Assembly (NCBI GenBank): GCA_038380435.1
Contig: JAWZYU010000005.1
Coordinates: forward strand, 38,710,001-38,774,000
DNA length: 64,000 bases
From: Ryuthela nishihirai
Taxonomy: Eukaryota; Arthropoda; Arachnida; Araneae; Heptathelidae
Direction: 5' to 3'
Shown: piece after piece, positions 1-10,815 of the stretch
How positions within the stretch are numbered: position 1 is the stretch's first letter
Layout of the letters: each line of letters begins with the position of its first letter
Program-made: the position numbers and the translations under genes
Notes under the pieces: model-generated
Databases searched by the model: none
Seen by the model: the letters and a program-made list of their open reading frames with translations, nothing else
Told to the model about the DNA's origin: nothing

Positions 1-1
1 A

Positions 2-630
2 TGGAATAGAGTTTTGGGAAGATTTTAAAAGCGAATTCATGGAGATCTATCCAGGTTATAATGATTTAACAGAATTAGCTACAAAACTGTTTTCATGAAG
101 ACAAAGGGAAGAAGATGATATCGAAAAATTTATCTGGGGGTACAGTAGAGTTATACCAGCTGTACGATGCTGATGCCGCCAAAATTGGCATTATAAACTG
201 CATATTGTCCCAATTGCTTTTGCCCATTAGGGAATTCTTAGAAGTAAGAAACATAAATTCAATTTCAACTTTAGTCAAATTAGCTCAGCAATATACTGCA
301 AGAAGAGAATCTACAGAAACTGCATTAAACCAACAATGGATGCAATCCTAGCCAAAGCAGCGTTATCAGGTTGAGTCTCGTAAAATGATTGCCGCACGAC
401 CGCAATTTACACGATCTCGACATTTTACACCAAATGCACCTACAATGATACAGAACCAATGAAGCAGAGAATTTGTTCCACGTCAAGCTTCGAACAATGA
501 CCCTAAACCTAAAATGTATGCTAACATATATTCAGATGTAACTATCAGATGTAAGAGATGATTCAGAAATATCAGATGTAATTTTTGTGGCTGACTAGGG
601 CACACGGAGCAATATTGCTATAGAAGGAAT
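2..630 (+). pseudogene. Ty3/gypsy-type gag remnant with zinc knuckle
   Basis: A broken gag-like reading frame opens the window. It holds a gag-like segment at 115-351 and, further on, a retroviral-type CCHC zinc knuckle at 577-618 (C-x2-C-x4-H-x4-C, ending GHTEQYC) that is interrupted by a stop codon. Zinc knuckles of this kind bind the element's own RNA during packaging. Protease, reverse transcriptase and RNase H remnants follow in the expected gag-pol order on the same strand, which supports a Ty3/gypsy origin. Stops and frameshifts are scattered throughout, so no working protein can be made. The 5' LTR, if any, lies left of the window. Confidence 0.6.
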
Positions 631-683
631 GACAATTCGGGAAACTTAAATTACGATCTTTTAAGCGAGAGGCCAAAGTCCCT

Positions 684-729
684 CAAGAAAAGTCCTCTCA
701 TGAGTTAAGTCTTGAGAGGACTTTTCTTG
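684..729. repeat. 17-bp perfect inverted repeat (hairpin)
   Basis: Arms at 684-700 and 713-729 are perfect reverse complements (CAAGAAAAGTCCTCTCA) around a 12-nt loop. It lies between the gag and protease remnants. No U-run follows, so it does not look like a terminator. It resembles the other fold-back palindromes in this window. Confidence 0.8.
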
Positions 730-789
730 TATAATATTGTCAAATACAAGGAATACTGTGGGTATACATAATGTCCTACATTTACCTTT

Positions 790-1123
790 TGTAAAGCTTT
801 ATCACGACAAAACTGAATTCATAGCTCATATTGACACAGGAGCTGATATTACATGTCTACATAAGAAAATTTGGGATAAAATTCAGAGAAGTTGTAAACT
901 TAAATTACAGTAGTGGTCCTGTGGACCTTTGAACTTAGCTTGTGCTCCTAAGCAGTGTTTTCCACAAGGAACAGTTGAGTTACTTATCACTTTAAACAAT
1001 GTGGAGATAAGATTTGAGTTTGTAGTAATAAATGAATTATTATATGTCTCCTTGATAGGAACAGATGCAATACAAAAACACTTGATTGAATTTGATTTTG
1101 CTAATAATACTACTTCACTTTAG
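790..1123 (+). pseudogene. Ty3/gypsy aspartic protease remnant
   Basis: The catalytic motif of a retroviral-type aspartic protease is visible: FIAHIDTGADITC, with DTGA encoded at 833-844. A downstream segment at 929-1123 ends with SLIGTDAIQKH, which matches the second conserved block of gypsy proteases. The two parts are in different frames, so the gene is broken. It lies between the gag knuckle and the reverse transcriptase, as in gypsy pol polyproteins. Confidence 0.65.
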
Positions 1124-1554
1124 AAAACATGCTAACAGCACTCAATTAGATAGTAACGAGAGAGTTAAGTTAGAAGCTCTGCTCAATGCTAATTACGAAA
1201 TTTTTAACAAGCCTGGCAGATGTCAGATTTTAGAGCATCATATCGACACAGGCAATAGTAGACCTGTTTATAGAAAACCATACAATTATCTTCCCAGTAA
1301 AGAAGAAATAATCTCTGCACAAATTAAAGAAATGTTAAAGGATGGGATAATAAAACCAAGTTTTAGCCCTTGGGCTTCACCAATCATCCTTGTTAAAAAG
1401 AAAACTGGCCATTTGAGGTTTTGTGTGGACTATTGAAAACTAAAGACTGTTACAGTCTCTGATAGATATCCACTACCTATTATTCAAAATCTACTGACAC
1501 AACTGACTGGCAAGAAATTTATGAACACACTAGACTTGTCTTCAGGATATTGGA
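1087..1554 (+). pseudogene. Ty3/gypsy reverse transcriptase N-terminal remnant
   Basis: The reading frame shows the gypsy RT entry region: the 'PVYRKPYNYLPSKEE' block, then 'MLKDGIIKPSFSPWASPI', 'ILVKKKTGHLRFCVDY', a stop at 1434-1436, and in the same frame 'SDRYPLPIIQNLL' and 'FMNTLDLSSGYW'. The first palm aspartate (LDLSSGY) is kept. The sequence then jumps straight to RNase H, so the YxDD catalytic box, thumb and connection are missing. This is an internal deletion of several hundred bases compared with gypsy RT generally. Confidence 0.85.
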
Positions 1555-1895
1555 ATTTCAGACCTTAAAAGATGCATTGTGTCATGCTCCCATGTTGGCC
1601 TTGCCGCAGTCAGGCAAACCTTTTAAGATTTACACTGATGCTTCCGATGTTGGTCTCAGTGCTATGCTTAGCCAAATACAGGATGACAATTGTGAACACG
1701 TCATCGTGTATGCCAGTTGCAGTTTGAGTCACACTGAAAGAAATTATACAGTGACTGAAAAAGAATGTTCAAGAGTAATATGGGCTCTAGAAAAATTTCA
1801 AGTGCAATTTCACATATCCAACATTACTATTTTTACTGACCATGCTGCTTTACAATGGTTGCAGATATCACCAATTTCATCTAATGTGCTGGGCA
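1550..1895 (+). pseudogene. Ty3/gypsy RNase H domain remnant
   Basis: The frame reads 'FQTLKDALCHAPMLALPQ', 'FKIYTDASDVGLSAMLSQ' (the RNase H TDAS motif), 'HTERNYTVTEKECSRVIWAL' and 'ITIFTDHAALQWL' (the second metal-binding aspartate). These are the standard gypsy RNase H blocks in order. The frame differs from that of the RT segment just upstream, consistent with a deletion junction at about 1550. At about 1896 the domain is cut by the 3' end of a LINE on the other strand. Confidence 0.85.
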
Positions 1896-1896
1896 T

Positions 1897-4800
1897 TACA
1901 TCATCATCATCATCATCCTCAAGCAGCCATGAGCTACGGAGGTCCAACCAGACTGTGCAATTTAGTTCTCCAAGCAAGTCGATCCTGAACTACATCTACT
2001 GCATCTGGCCACTGCACACCAATTCTAACAAGGTCCTGTTTGACATTGTCTGCCCACTGCATCCTAGGTCTCCCCTTCTTTCTGAGGCCTTTAGGCACAC
2101 TGTTCAAAACCCTATTCACCAATCTATAATTATTCATACGGGCAACATGGCCAAACCAACGGAGTCTCTCTCTGCACAATATGCTGCTTAAAGGAGGTTG
2201 CAAACACCTTCGCCTAATCTCATCATTAGTTACAAAGTTGAACCACCTAATGCCTAAAATACTGCGTAAGCATCTGGAATCAAAAGCATCTAGTTTCCTG
2301 TTATCTTGTTTACAAAGTGTCCAAGTTTCACTACCATAACTAACCCTAGAAAGAACCAAACTATTATACAGCCTAATTTTAGTCTTTAGGTGTATACGCC
2401 TATTTCTCCACACTCTCCATAGGTTCTTAAAAGTCCCGGCAGCAATCCCTATTCGTCTGTTAATCTCATGCTGCACATCACCATTATCTGTTACATAGCT
2501 CCCAAGATAATTAAACTGTGACACCTGCTCAAGACTGCAACCATTCAGATTAACTGAATCACAGCCTGCCTGACCAATTTTCATCACTTTAGTTTTCTCT
2601 CTGTTTATAACCAAACCTACTCTACTACCAGTCTCATCAACAGCTCGAATGAAAGAGTTCATCTCATCAACATCATTTGCCAACAGGGCTAAATCATCAA
2701 CATAATCTAAATCAGAAATTTTCGTATCTCCAGCCCATTTAAGGCCAAAATCTTTCCCTTGAAGTGAATTTCGCATAACATAATCAATAACCAAGCTAAA
2801 GAGAAAAGGAGACAAAATGTACCCTTGTCAAACACCAGAAGTAATGCTAAATCAATTGCTACAAGCCTTACCAACTCTCACACACAACTCAGTGTTATTA
2901 TAGAGAGCTTTCATAATGTTAACTAACTTGTCTGGTATACCATATGATCTCACAATCAACCACAAATTATGACGATCAACAGAGTCGAAAGCCTTTTTGA
3001 AATCAACAAAGCTAGCAACCAAAGGTTTCTGAAACTCTAAACATTTCTCAAGAATCTGCCTAAGTGAAAATATCTGATCCACACATCCCCTACCACTTCT
3101 GAATCCACATTGCTCATCACGCAATTGACTGTCAACCAGATTCTTAATTCTATTAAGCACAATCATGGAAAGAACTTTATCTGGAACAGAGAGTAGGCTG
3201 ATACCCCTATAGTTATCACAAGAACTGCGATCACCTTTTTTGAAAATAGGGATAATAATAGCTCTGGTTAAATCCTTAGGAACCATGCCTATATTATTAT
3301 AAAAGATATTCAGAATTTCAGTCATCCAAGTGGTAACCGAAACATTCCCAGCTCTAAGCATTTCCGTAGTAATTTCATCTACCCCTAGGGATTTATGTAG
3401 TTTAAGTTTAGAAACAGCCAAAATAACTTCAGATTGTGTTATAGGGCCAACATTAAAGCCACTAATGCATCTATCATCATTGCAAACAATGGGAGTAGAA
3501 CTAACTACATTGTTTAGAACATCACTGAAATGCTCAGCCCACCTAGCCATGACAGAATCCTCCTCTTCTATAACCTTACCTTGTTTATCCTTCAATCCTT
3601 GTATGCCTGTCCGTTTTCTACCACACAAAACATTAACTATCTGGTACAGCTCTCTGCTGTTGTGCTGTCTAACTGCTTCCTCGGCTTTGTCAGCCAAACC
3701 ATCAAGCCAAAGATTCTTATCAGCAGCTAACTGATCCTTTACAAGTTTATTAAGGTCTCTGTAATGCTTTCTATTAGGACTAGTACGGTATTGATTAAGG
3801 GCATTCCTGCAGTTCTTTCTTTCCGAAATAAGCTCAAGTGCCTTATCACTCAGATAATTCTGCCTCTTCTGCTCCTTTTTTCCTAAAAGAGTACTGTTAG
3901 TGTCCAAAAAAGCCTGTTTAAAATGATCCCATTCTTCCTCAACTTCAGTAGTAAGCAAACCATGACTGTCATAATGACTAAGTAACCTATCATGGTAAGC
4001 TTTGGCTATAACTGGATCTTTCAGAGTTTCAGTATTAAAAGTAAATTTTTTAACCCTAGCACAACACTTTTTAAATTTAAGTTGCAACACACTTTTAACA
4101 AGGTAATGGTCAGATCCAATTTCAGCTCCCCTATATGCCCTGGTATTCCTAACAGAACTAGCCCATTTGCTGTTAATTAATATGTAATCAATCATATTCT
4201 TATGCAGCCCATCAGGTGAAACCCATGTGTACTTATGTATGTCGCGGTGTTTGTAATAAGTGTTAGTTATTCTGAGTCCATTGAGTTTACTTACCTGTAG
4301 GAGACGTTGCCCATTGCCATTGCAGCTACCAATACCAAAAGGGCCTATTACTCCTCCCCAAAAGTCAGAGTCAGTATCAACTTTGGCATTGAAGTCACCA
4401 AGAACAAGGGTAATATCTCCTTTCTTGACAGAATTCAAAATATCCTGAAGTTGTTCATAAAACCTATCCTTCTCATCCTCATCGGCATCCTCAGTGGGGG
4501 CATAACAGCAGATAACATTCAAGTCTTTAACGCTTGTCTGAAATTTTGCTGTAAGAAACCGTTCATTAATGCACTCATATCCTAGAAGAGCATCGCTAGT
4601 GTGTCTGCTGAGAAGCAGACCCACGCCTTGGTGATGCTTATTGTCGTCCCTCCCTGAAAAGAGAAATTTAAGATTATTTTTAAGAATCTGACCTTTATCT
4701 GTCCATCTGGTCTCTTGCAAGCCGAGAATATCTAAATTATAACGGTGGAATTCTTGAGTGAGGACATCAAGAGAAAAAGCTCTGTGCAGAGTCCTCACAT

Positions 4801-5502
4801 TCCAACTACCTATGGAGAGAAAATGGTTAGTGGGATGTTTAAAGAAACTATGTTTATTGAGAGAGAGAATGCCGACAATATCAAACAGCCCCCTAATCGC
4901 AGACATGGGGCAAAGACCCGTTCCCCCACTACTAAAGGCTGAAGCCATCTACACTGGAAGACTTCCTCCAATGTAGAATTTGACGATGCCAATAGAAGCA
5001 AAGAGTTCAGGTGCCTGCGATGACTTCTGCTCAGGATTATCCACCAGCTGATAAACATATCCTGTGAATCTATTCACTTGGGGCTGTCAACCCACAAACA
5101 AACAGAAAACAGAGCGGAAGATTTTCCCTCCACAGAAGCCCACCAGTGCAGCAAAATCAGGATCCATAATCAAGCTCAGAACCATATATCTGTCCAGTCC
5201 AGTTGGTTTATATGGTCAGCACCAGGACCCTGTGTGGTTGACCACTCCTCAGCAGGGTAGAAAAAAAAGAAAAGTAGCCATAGTTGTCCAGATCAGTAGG
5301 CCACACTAATCTGGCAGCCCTCCCCTTCCGTTCACTTCCACAAGAGAGTATCTCTTTTAAAAGTTACTAACGGTCTGCACCACGAGAAGGCGGGGTCAGA
5401 CATTAGGTGCTAGGCTTGGCCGGTTCTATGCATCATCACAGGGGATTGGTGCATAGCTCTTCTTCCAGTGACTACCTAGATACCATTTACAGACCACTGT
5501 TT
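1897..5502 (-). mobile_element. LINE-A copy 1, nearly full length
   Basis: A 3.6-kb non-LTR retrotransposon lies on the minus strand. Its 3' end carries a GAT-repeat tail (TCATCATCATCATC on the plus strand at about 1900-1918), and the same GAT tail ends other copies at about 7525, 43885 and 51812. The 5' end, starting GGTCTGTAAATGG at about 5502, is shared with copies at 21972 (plus) and about 48045 (minus). The 5' UTR spans about 4950-5502. It interrupts the gypsy RNase H. I did not find a convincing target-site duplication. Confidence 0.85.
1934..4948 (-). pseudogene. LINE-A ORF2: endonuclease plus reverse transcriptase, two nonsense codons
   Basis: About 1,004 codons stay in one frame from ATG at 4948. 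Residues ~45-285 form an APE-type endonuclease ([29 protein letters not shown]), which nicks target DNA. Residues ~495-770 form the reverse transcriptase (IPIFKKGDRSSCDNYRGISL, CGFRSGRGCVDQIF, FVDFKKAFDSVD, catalytic YVDD). The C-terminus has RWFGHVARM and GRPRMQWADNVKQDL, a tail often seen in invertebrate LINEs. Only two stops break it, both within about 40 nt of 2820-2860. One replaces Trp in 'SNWFSI', the other Arg in 'GVRQG'. The other copies keep those residues. The clade was not assigned. Confidence 0.92.
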
Positions 5503-6230
5503 TCTACGCTCTTATTAATGGTAGCACATCATACTGCTGAAAAGAATATGGAATTATAACATCAAACTATGTAACGAAGCCTGTCTCCAGATTGCTATGA
5601 AAAAGTTTGAATGTTAACTAAGGTCTAATATTGTGTAACAGCAAAGACTTGCAAGCAGCATAAAAGTAGTAACATCAGTAATGTGATTGTTGGTAATCAC
5701 CTTATTAAACCAATATGTAGTTGAAAGCAAGTACTGTTAAAACAACTGGACATAAATTTCTTACAGTCAAACTGTACTTTATGTGCTTCAGTCTTCACAT
5801 AGTGTAAGGAAACAGCACTCTTTTGATGCTTCGAACAATGAAAGTTAAGTGATGTGCATCCTAACCAGACTGGTAGACATGGTTTTGTTATTTACAACAT
5901 AATTATATTGTAACATCTATGGAATGATGACCTGTGCAGATGTACCAGCCTGCAATGGTAATTAATTTTTATCTTGTTATACACTCAACTTTACCTTTGA
6001 GTTAACTAAGCAAAGGATAGATAATAGAGTGGTAACATTTAAGATAATTAATTATGGAGTAGTTTGTAGTGAAAATTGGTTTATAACCAAGGTTGTAAGC
6101 AATTGCTTATTGTATCAACTTTTTGCACTCCTCATTACTTGCGTTATCAGAGATCTTAATAGTTTAAATGTAACAGCAATATTCGTGACTTATTAAACTT
6201 CATTTATCTAGCTGTGTTTATCATTATTAA
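5503..6230. other. Stretch with no recognised gene
   Basis: AT-rich DNA between the LINE 5' end and the integrase scrap. It is probably gypsy-derived, since gypsy sequence flanks it on both sides, but I recognise no domain, LTR or tRNA-like sequence in it. Confidence 0.5.
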
Positions 6231-6420
6231 ATGAATTTAAACTCAGGTACAGAGTACCCAAGAGTAGTTTCGGATAATGGGCTCCAATTCATTTTAAATG
6301 TGCTTGCTGAAGTATGTGAAATGCTTCAAATAAAACACACATATACAACTCCATATGATCCACAATCTAATTTAACCGAAAGAACAGGCGACATAAAAGT
6401 AATCAAAGTGCAGAAAAATG
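6231..6420 (+). pseudogene. Ty3/gypsy integrase core fragment
   Basis: The frame reads 'YPRVVSDNGLQFILNVLAEV', 'MLQIKHTYTTPYDPQSN' and 'LTERT'. These match the second aspartate (SDNG-x-QF) and the glutamate region (HPQSNP-TER type) of a gypsy integrase catalytic core. After about 6420 the similarity is lost. It lies downstream of the gypsy gag-pol remnants on the same strand and is probably part of the same old insertion, separated from them by LINE-A copy 1. Confidence 0.8.
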
Positions 6421-6559
6421 ACCCTGGCATCCTTTATGTGAAAACTACATTTGAACAAAAAGAATATCTGCAGATCAATATCAATAATACCAGGACAAGG
6501 CAAGGGAGCAGATCTAAAATAAAATGTTTTCTGGCATACACGAAAAAAATTGGACATCA

Positions 6560-7535
6560 GTGACAAGAAGAAAGCTGATATTCAAGCCCTTATCTTTACT
6601 ATTTTAAGCAGGCTTTTCTTGTAGCTAACAGTACTCTTTTAGGAAAAAAGGGTTGAGCGAGCAAAAATATTTGAGTAATAAGGCAATTGAGCGTATTTCA
6701 GAAATAAATAACTGCAGGAATGTCCATAATTAATATCCTACTAGTCCTAATAGAAAGCATTACAGAAAGCTTAATAAACATGCAAAAGGATCACTTAACA
6801 GCTGATAAGAATCTTTGGCTTGATGATTGATGGCTTGATTGAGCTGAGCTTGATGGCTGACAAAGCTGAGGAAACAATTAGACAACACAACAGCAGAGAG
6901 CTGTACCAGATAGTTAATGTTTTGTGTGGTAGAAAACGAACAGGATTATAGGGTTGAAGGATAAACAAGGTTATAGAAGGTGAGGATTCTGTCCTACCTA
7001 GGTGGGCTGAGCATTTTAATGATATTCTAAACAATGTGGGTAGTTTTACTCCCATTGTTTGCAATGATGATAGATGCATTACTGGCTTTAATGTTGGTCC
7101 TATAACACATTCTGAAGTTATCTTGGCTATTTCTAAACTTAAATTACATGAATCCCCAGGGGTAGATGAAATTATTACTGATGCTTTTGATTCTAGATAC
7201 TTATGCAGTATCATGAACATTAGGGGTTCAACTCTGTAAGAAATGATGAGATTAGGCAAAGGAGTCGACAACCTCCTTTGAGCGACATATTGTAAATGCA
7301 TATGGATAAATATACATTAGTGAACAGAGTTATGAACAGTGTGTGTAAAGGACTCAGAAAGAGGGGGAGACCGAGGATGTGGTGAGCTGACAATGTCAAA
7401 CAGGACCTTGTTATAATTGGTGTGCATTAGCCAGAGACAGCAGATATTGCTCAGGACAGTTATGTTTAGAGAACTAAATTGCACAATGTGGCTGGACCTC
7501 CATAACCCATGGCTGCTTGATGATGATGATGAATT
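6560..7535 (+). mobile_element. LINE-A copy 2, internally deleted fragment
   Basis: Plus-strand remnant of the same LINE. It starts in the linker after the endonuclease (the 'NSTLLGKK' region) and runs through 'ELYQIVNVLCGRK' and 'HSEVILAISKLKLHESPGVD'. It then jumps at about 7180 to 'AFDSRYLCSI', deleting the reverse transcriptase palm. It ends with the GRPR region and a GATGATGATGATGA tail at about 7522-7535. Many frameshifts are present. Confidence 0.8.
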
Positions 7536-8400
7536 TATATTCTAGGATAACTTTTGTTAATGCAGTTTTTCCTATTTGGTTTTTAATGTCTACTTCATGT
7601 TATTTTTTCCTTTCTTCCTTTTATCTGTATGTCTTTCCTATGTAACTGTTTTTATTTTCTAATTTTTGTTCTGGATATTCAATTTAAGTCTTGATATAAG
7701 TCTCCCATATGGGGTATTCTGTCTCTATCACTTATACATAAGGTTTTGATGTTATCCTGTATAGTTATTGGAATTTGGGATTGATGTTTACTAACAATAG
7801 TTTTTGATATATCTGTCAATACCCCATAATATGAAAAGGATGTAGTATATTCAAATTTATCTATTTCTTTTTGTGCTGGTGGTCTTGAAATTCCCTTTTA
7901 TATTTAAATTTATTTCTCTCAAAAAAATTGCCATATATTTAATTTAATAGCCAGCCTGCTGTCCAATATTATATATAATGCACTTCTTGCATTAAGCTTT
8001 CTTTTTCCGAATAGTAATGTACGTTACTGCTCTGATTCAGAATGAGATGTGTTCTATTCAAGAAAGTCTCAATAAGTCAGCGAAATGTCTGTTTAAGCAA
8101 AGATGGGCTGGTACCTCCACAGGAAGAAATACCATCTAAGTGAAGAAGATTGACACTTCAGAAGTGGTAAACGTATGTGCACAAGGAACACCAGATGCCT
8201 GAATAATATATCCAAAGAAGAATAGGCCAGCCACTATACAAAAGCTGAACAGAAATCAATGGTGAGATTTTGCTAAAGTATGTTTGAATAGCTTAAGAAC
8301 CAGCACTAAAAAAGTAAATACTCTGTACCTTTACCACAGTGTAGAAATGTTAAACTAAAGTATCATGTAAAGATTATCTGAGAACAACTTTAATTTTAAT
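7536..8400. other. Intergenic stretch with one unrecognised antisense open frame
   Basis: No known domain seen. On the minus strand 7679-7895 is open for about 72 codons without an early ATG. It encodes, among other residues, 'EYTTSFSYYGVLTDISKT' and 'ISDRDRIPHMGDLYQDLN'. It is not a shadow of any gene I recognise and may be a remnant of an unidentified element. Confidence 0.35.
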
Positions 8401-8560
8401 GGATTTTTTTGGGAGAATTAAATTTATTTGTAAATCCCATTAATGCGAGCAATCCTGGTAACCTTGTTTAATGCAGGCCAATGTTTTAAAATATACCACA
8501 CTGAAAATAATCATTAAAAGAAATAAAAATGCTTTATGTAAATATTATATTATGTAGAGC
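8401..8560 (+). repeat. Family X repeat, left part (split by Polinton)
   Basis: The segment containing 'ATGTTTTAAAATATACCACA' and 'AATCATTAAAAGAAATAAAAA' recurs at 33360-33430, 43140-43170 and 48060-48100. It breaks off at 8560, where the Polinton TIR begins, and resumes at 20198. Confidence 0.65.
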
Positions 8561-9162
8561 AGTAGCATAAATTAGAGTTCTGGGCCAGTAAAAGGGTGTA
8601 GAGAATTTTATGAAAATCTATGGGAAAAGTTATGGGGAATGAAGTACAAAGTATGTTTCTTGTGATTTTTTGTGAAAATATGTTTGAAAATTATAAAAAA
8701 CCGGGGTGTTTTTTAGCATGTGAAAAACTAATTTTAGTTTTTTTTTTTGGAAGATGAGATTTAAACTAATTTGTGAATTAGTTTATATGGATTAGTTTGA
8801 AATGAGGTGTGTGTATATGAGATAAAAATGATGTGGTTTGCTGAGTTATCATACACTTCACTGGATTATTCGGTTGTAAAAAGCCAGGTAAATCGAATTT
8901 CATGTGTTTTTTTGTGAAAATCAGAAAAAACTGGAGTGTTTCATGTGAAAAAAGTAATTTAAGTTTTTTGGGCAGATGAGATTTAAACTAATTTGTTTAA
9001 CTAATTTTCAGAAAAATGAGGTGTGTGTGAAAAAGATAAAAAATTATGTGGTTTGTTGAGTTATTATACACTTCACTGGATTATTCGGTTGTAAAAAGCC
9101 AGGTAAATCTGAGAATTCGACAAAGCCAGATAGTTTTGAGAAATTTGTTTGAAACATATGAC
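8561..9162 (+). repeat. Polinton left terminal inverted repeat
   Basis: From AGTAGCATAAATTAGAG to GAAACATATG this matches the reverse complement of 19607-20197. It contains two diverged internal sub-repeats of about 210-260 bp, each with 'GGATTATTCGGTTGTAAAAA' and a TAAACTAATTTGT stretch. The innermost ~35 bp are an antisense copy of the end of the protease reading frame. Confidence 0.9.
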
Positions 9163-9190
9163 AAAATCAACAGGTAAAATGATGTTTTCA

Positions 9191-9207
9191 GGGGGGGGGG
9201 GGGGGGG
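9191..9207 (+). repeat. Poly-G tract (17 G)
   Basis: Homopolymer inside the Polinton next to the left TIR. Its length may be unreliable in the assembly. Confidence 0.85.
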
Positions 9208-9404
9208 TCTGATGAAAAGATAGACTTTGAATATCTGTGAATATATCAATTTTCTTTTTAAGAGTGAGAGGGTGCTGGAAAAAATTTTTTGAAGTGAAAA
9301 GTGATTTAGGATAAATTTTTTAATAATTAGAAAGAATTTGAAGTGAAAAGTGAAGTAGGTTAGAATAATTTTGAGAATGTATGAAGTTTGTAAGGAGAGA
9401 GAAG

Positions 9405-9772
9405 GTTGTCAGGTTGTTTTACCTCTGAGCGGCACTTTTTTGCACACCATGGGCTAAATGGCCAGGTCACATGGACCCCGATGGCTCAGAGAAGATTGGG
9501 GAAGGGAACCCACTGGAACAGCTGTTGGGAGACAGATGGTAGCCTCCCGTCAAGGCCATCCAGCATGTTCTTTAACGTGCACAGGTTATGGCACACAGGC
9601 CACGGCTTAACATCCCATCCGACGGACGGCAGCTTTTCCAATCCCATCGGTGTCCCCTACTGACCGTGGGCAGGGCGAGAAATTTTGCAGAGATAAATCT
9701 CAACGCTGGACTCAAACCTGGGAATTACAGATTACGAGCCTGGCGAGCTACCGACTGAGCCACTCCCGCTCC
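9405..9772 (-). mobile_element. SINE-B insertion in Polinton
   Basis: A tRNA-derived SINE on the minus strand. Its head carries an A-box-like GTGGCTCAGTCGGTAG block and a B-box-like GGTTTGAGTCC block. The body includes a 'GGATGGGATGTTAAGCC' type segment and the tail reads 'GAGGTAAAACAACC'. It is flanked by an imperfect target duplication (TAAGGAGAGAGAAG at 9391-9404, TAAGAGAGAGAAG at 9773-9785). Confidence 0.85.
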
Positions 9773-10240
9773 TAAGAGAGAGAAGAGTTTTATGTTATTA
9801 TGCTGAACAGAAATCAGTCTTGATCTCCTCAAAAGAACAATTAGCTCGAGATTTAATTTCATTGAATTAAATCTCTTATTCACTGAACCCCAGCATTAAA
9901 GTGAAGCTGAAAAAATACTGGTTTAGGAAGTTGCACTTCGAATTCTTGTTCGGTTCGATGGATGGTCAGCCCTCCTCTACCCTCTCCCTCTGCACTCTCT
10001 CTGTCCCTCCTCCCCTCTGCTCTCCTATCTCTGCTTCTTGAGTGAACGCAAAAAAAAAAAAACCCCAGTTCCAGCTGTATACAAAACACAACTGGAACCG
10101 GAGTCCCTGATTATGACTGCTGCTAGGCCCCCCCACGGGCCAAGCAATCCCCTGGTTACTGCAATCAACTGCAGGTGCCAAGTGGCTAGCTGGCCAGAGG
10201 AACCAACTAACCCGTGACCCCCCCCCCGCCCCAAAAAAAA
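9773..10240. other. Polinton interior without genes; hairpin and pyrimidine-rich block
   Basis: Contains a perfect 11-bp inverted repeat (GAGATTTAATT, 9848-9858 with 9865-9875) and a strongly CT-rich block at about 9970-10035. No coding sequence is supported. Confidence 0.6.
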
Positions 10241-10241
10241 A

Positions 10242-10815
10242 AACGGTCTCATGTACTTAGCCTAAAAGGCCTTAGTAATGAGCAGTCTCATTCAATATCA
10301 AGGGAAGCAATACTAACCTCCCCCAGATCACCCCCAAAAAGGTCTCATGTACTTAGCCTAAAAGGCCTTAGTAGGTTGGGTTGTTTTACCTCTGAGCGGC
10401 ACTTTTTTTCACACCCTGGGCTAAATGGCCAGGTCACATGGACCCCGAAGGCTCAGAGAAGGTTGGGGGAGGGGACCCACTGGAACAGCTGTTGGGAGAC
10501 AGATGGTAGCCTCCTGTCAAGGCCATCCAGCGTGTTCTTTAACGTGCACAGGGTATGGCTCTCCAGCACACGAGGCCACGGCTTAACGTCCCATCCAACG
10601 GATGACGGTCTTTTTCAAGCCCATCGGTGTCCCCTATTGACCGTGGGCAGGGCGGGGAAATTTTGCGGAGATAAATTTCAACGCTGACCCAGCTGGGACT
10701 CAAACCTGGGAACTACAGATTACGAGCCTGGCGCACTACCGACTGAGCCACCCCCGCCCCAAAAGGCCTTAGTAATGAGCAGTCTCATTCAGTATTAAGG
10801 GAAGCAACACTAACG
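10242..10815 (+). repeat. Tandem pair of ~99-bp repeats, second unit split by a SINE
   Basis: The unit beginning GGTCTCATGTACTTAGCC and continuing through AATGAGCAGTCTCATTCA occurs at about 10245-10315. It occurs again at about 10341-10373 plus 10775-10815, where SINE-B separates its halves. The function is unknown. Confidence 0.8.
10374..10760 (-). mobile_element. SINE-B insertion with perfect 14-bp target duplication
   Basis: A full-length SINE-B on the minus strand. Its RNA start (GGGGCGGGGGTGGCTCAGTC) is at 10760 and its tail at 10374. The perfect duplication AAAAGGCCTTAGTA (10360-10373 and 10761-10774) is the mark of LINE-assisted insertion. It is younger than the Polinton and the tandem repeat it splits. 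Confidence 0.93.

Noticed and set aside
3330..3734. Plus-strand open frames at 3330-3734, 4307-4585 and 4758-4976
   Set aside because: They are antisense shadows of the long LINE-A ORF2 on the minus strand.
10214..10687. 157-residue open frame
   Set aside because: It is translated across a tandem repeat and the antisense of SINE-B. Similar frames appear at 9406 and 56726 only because the same SINE is there.
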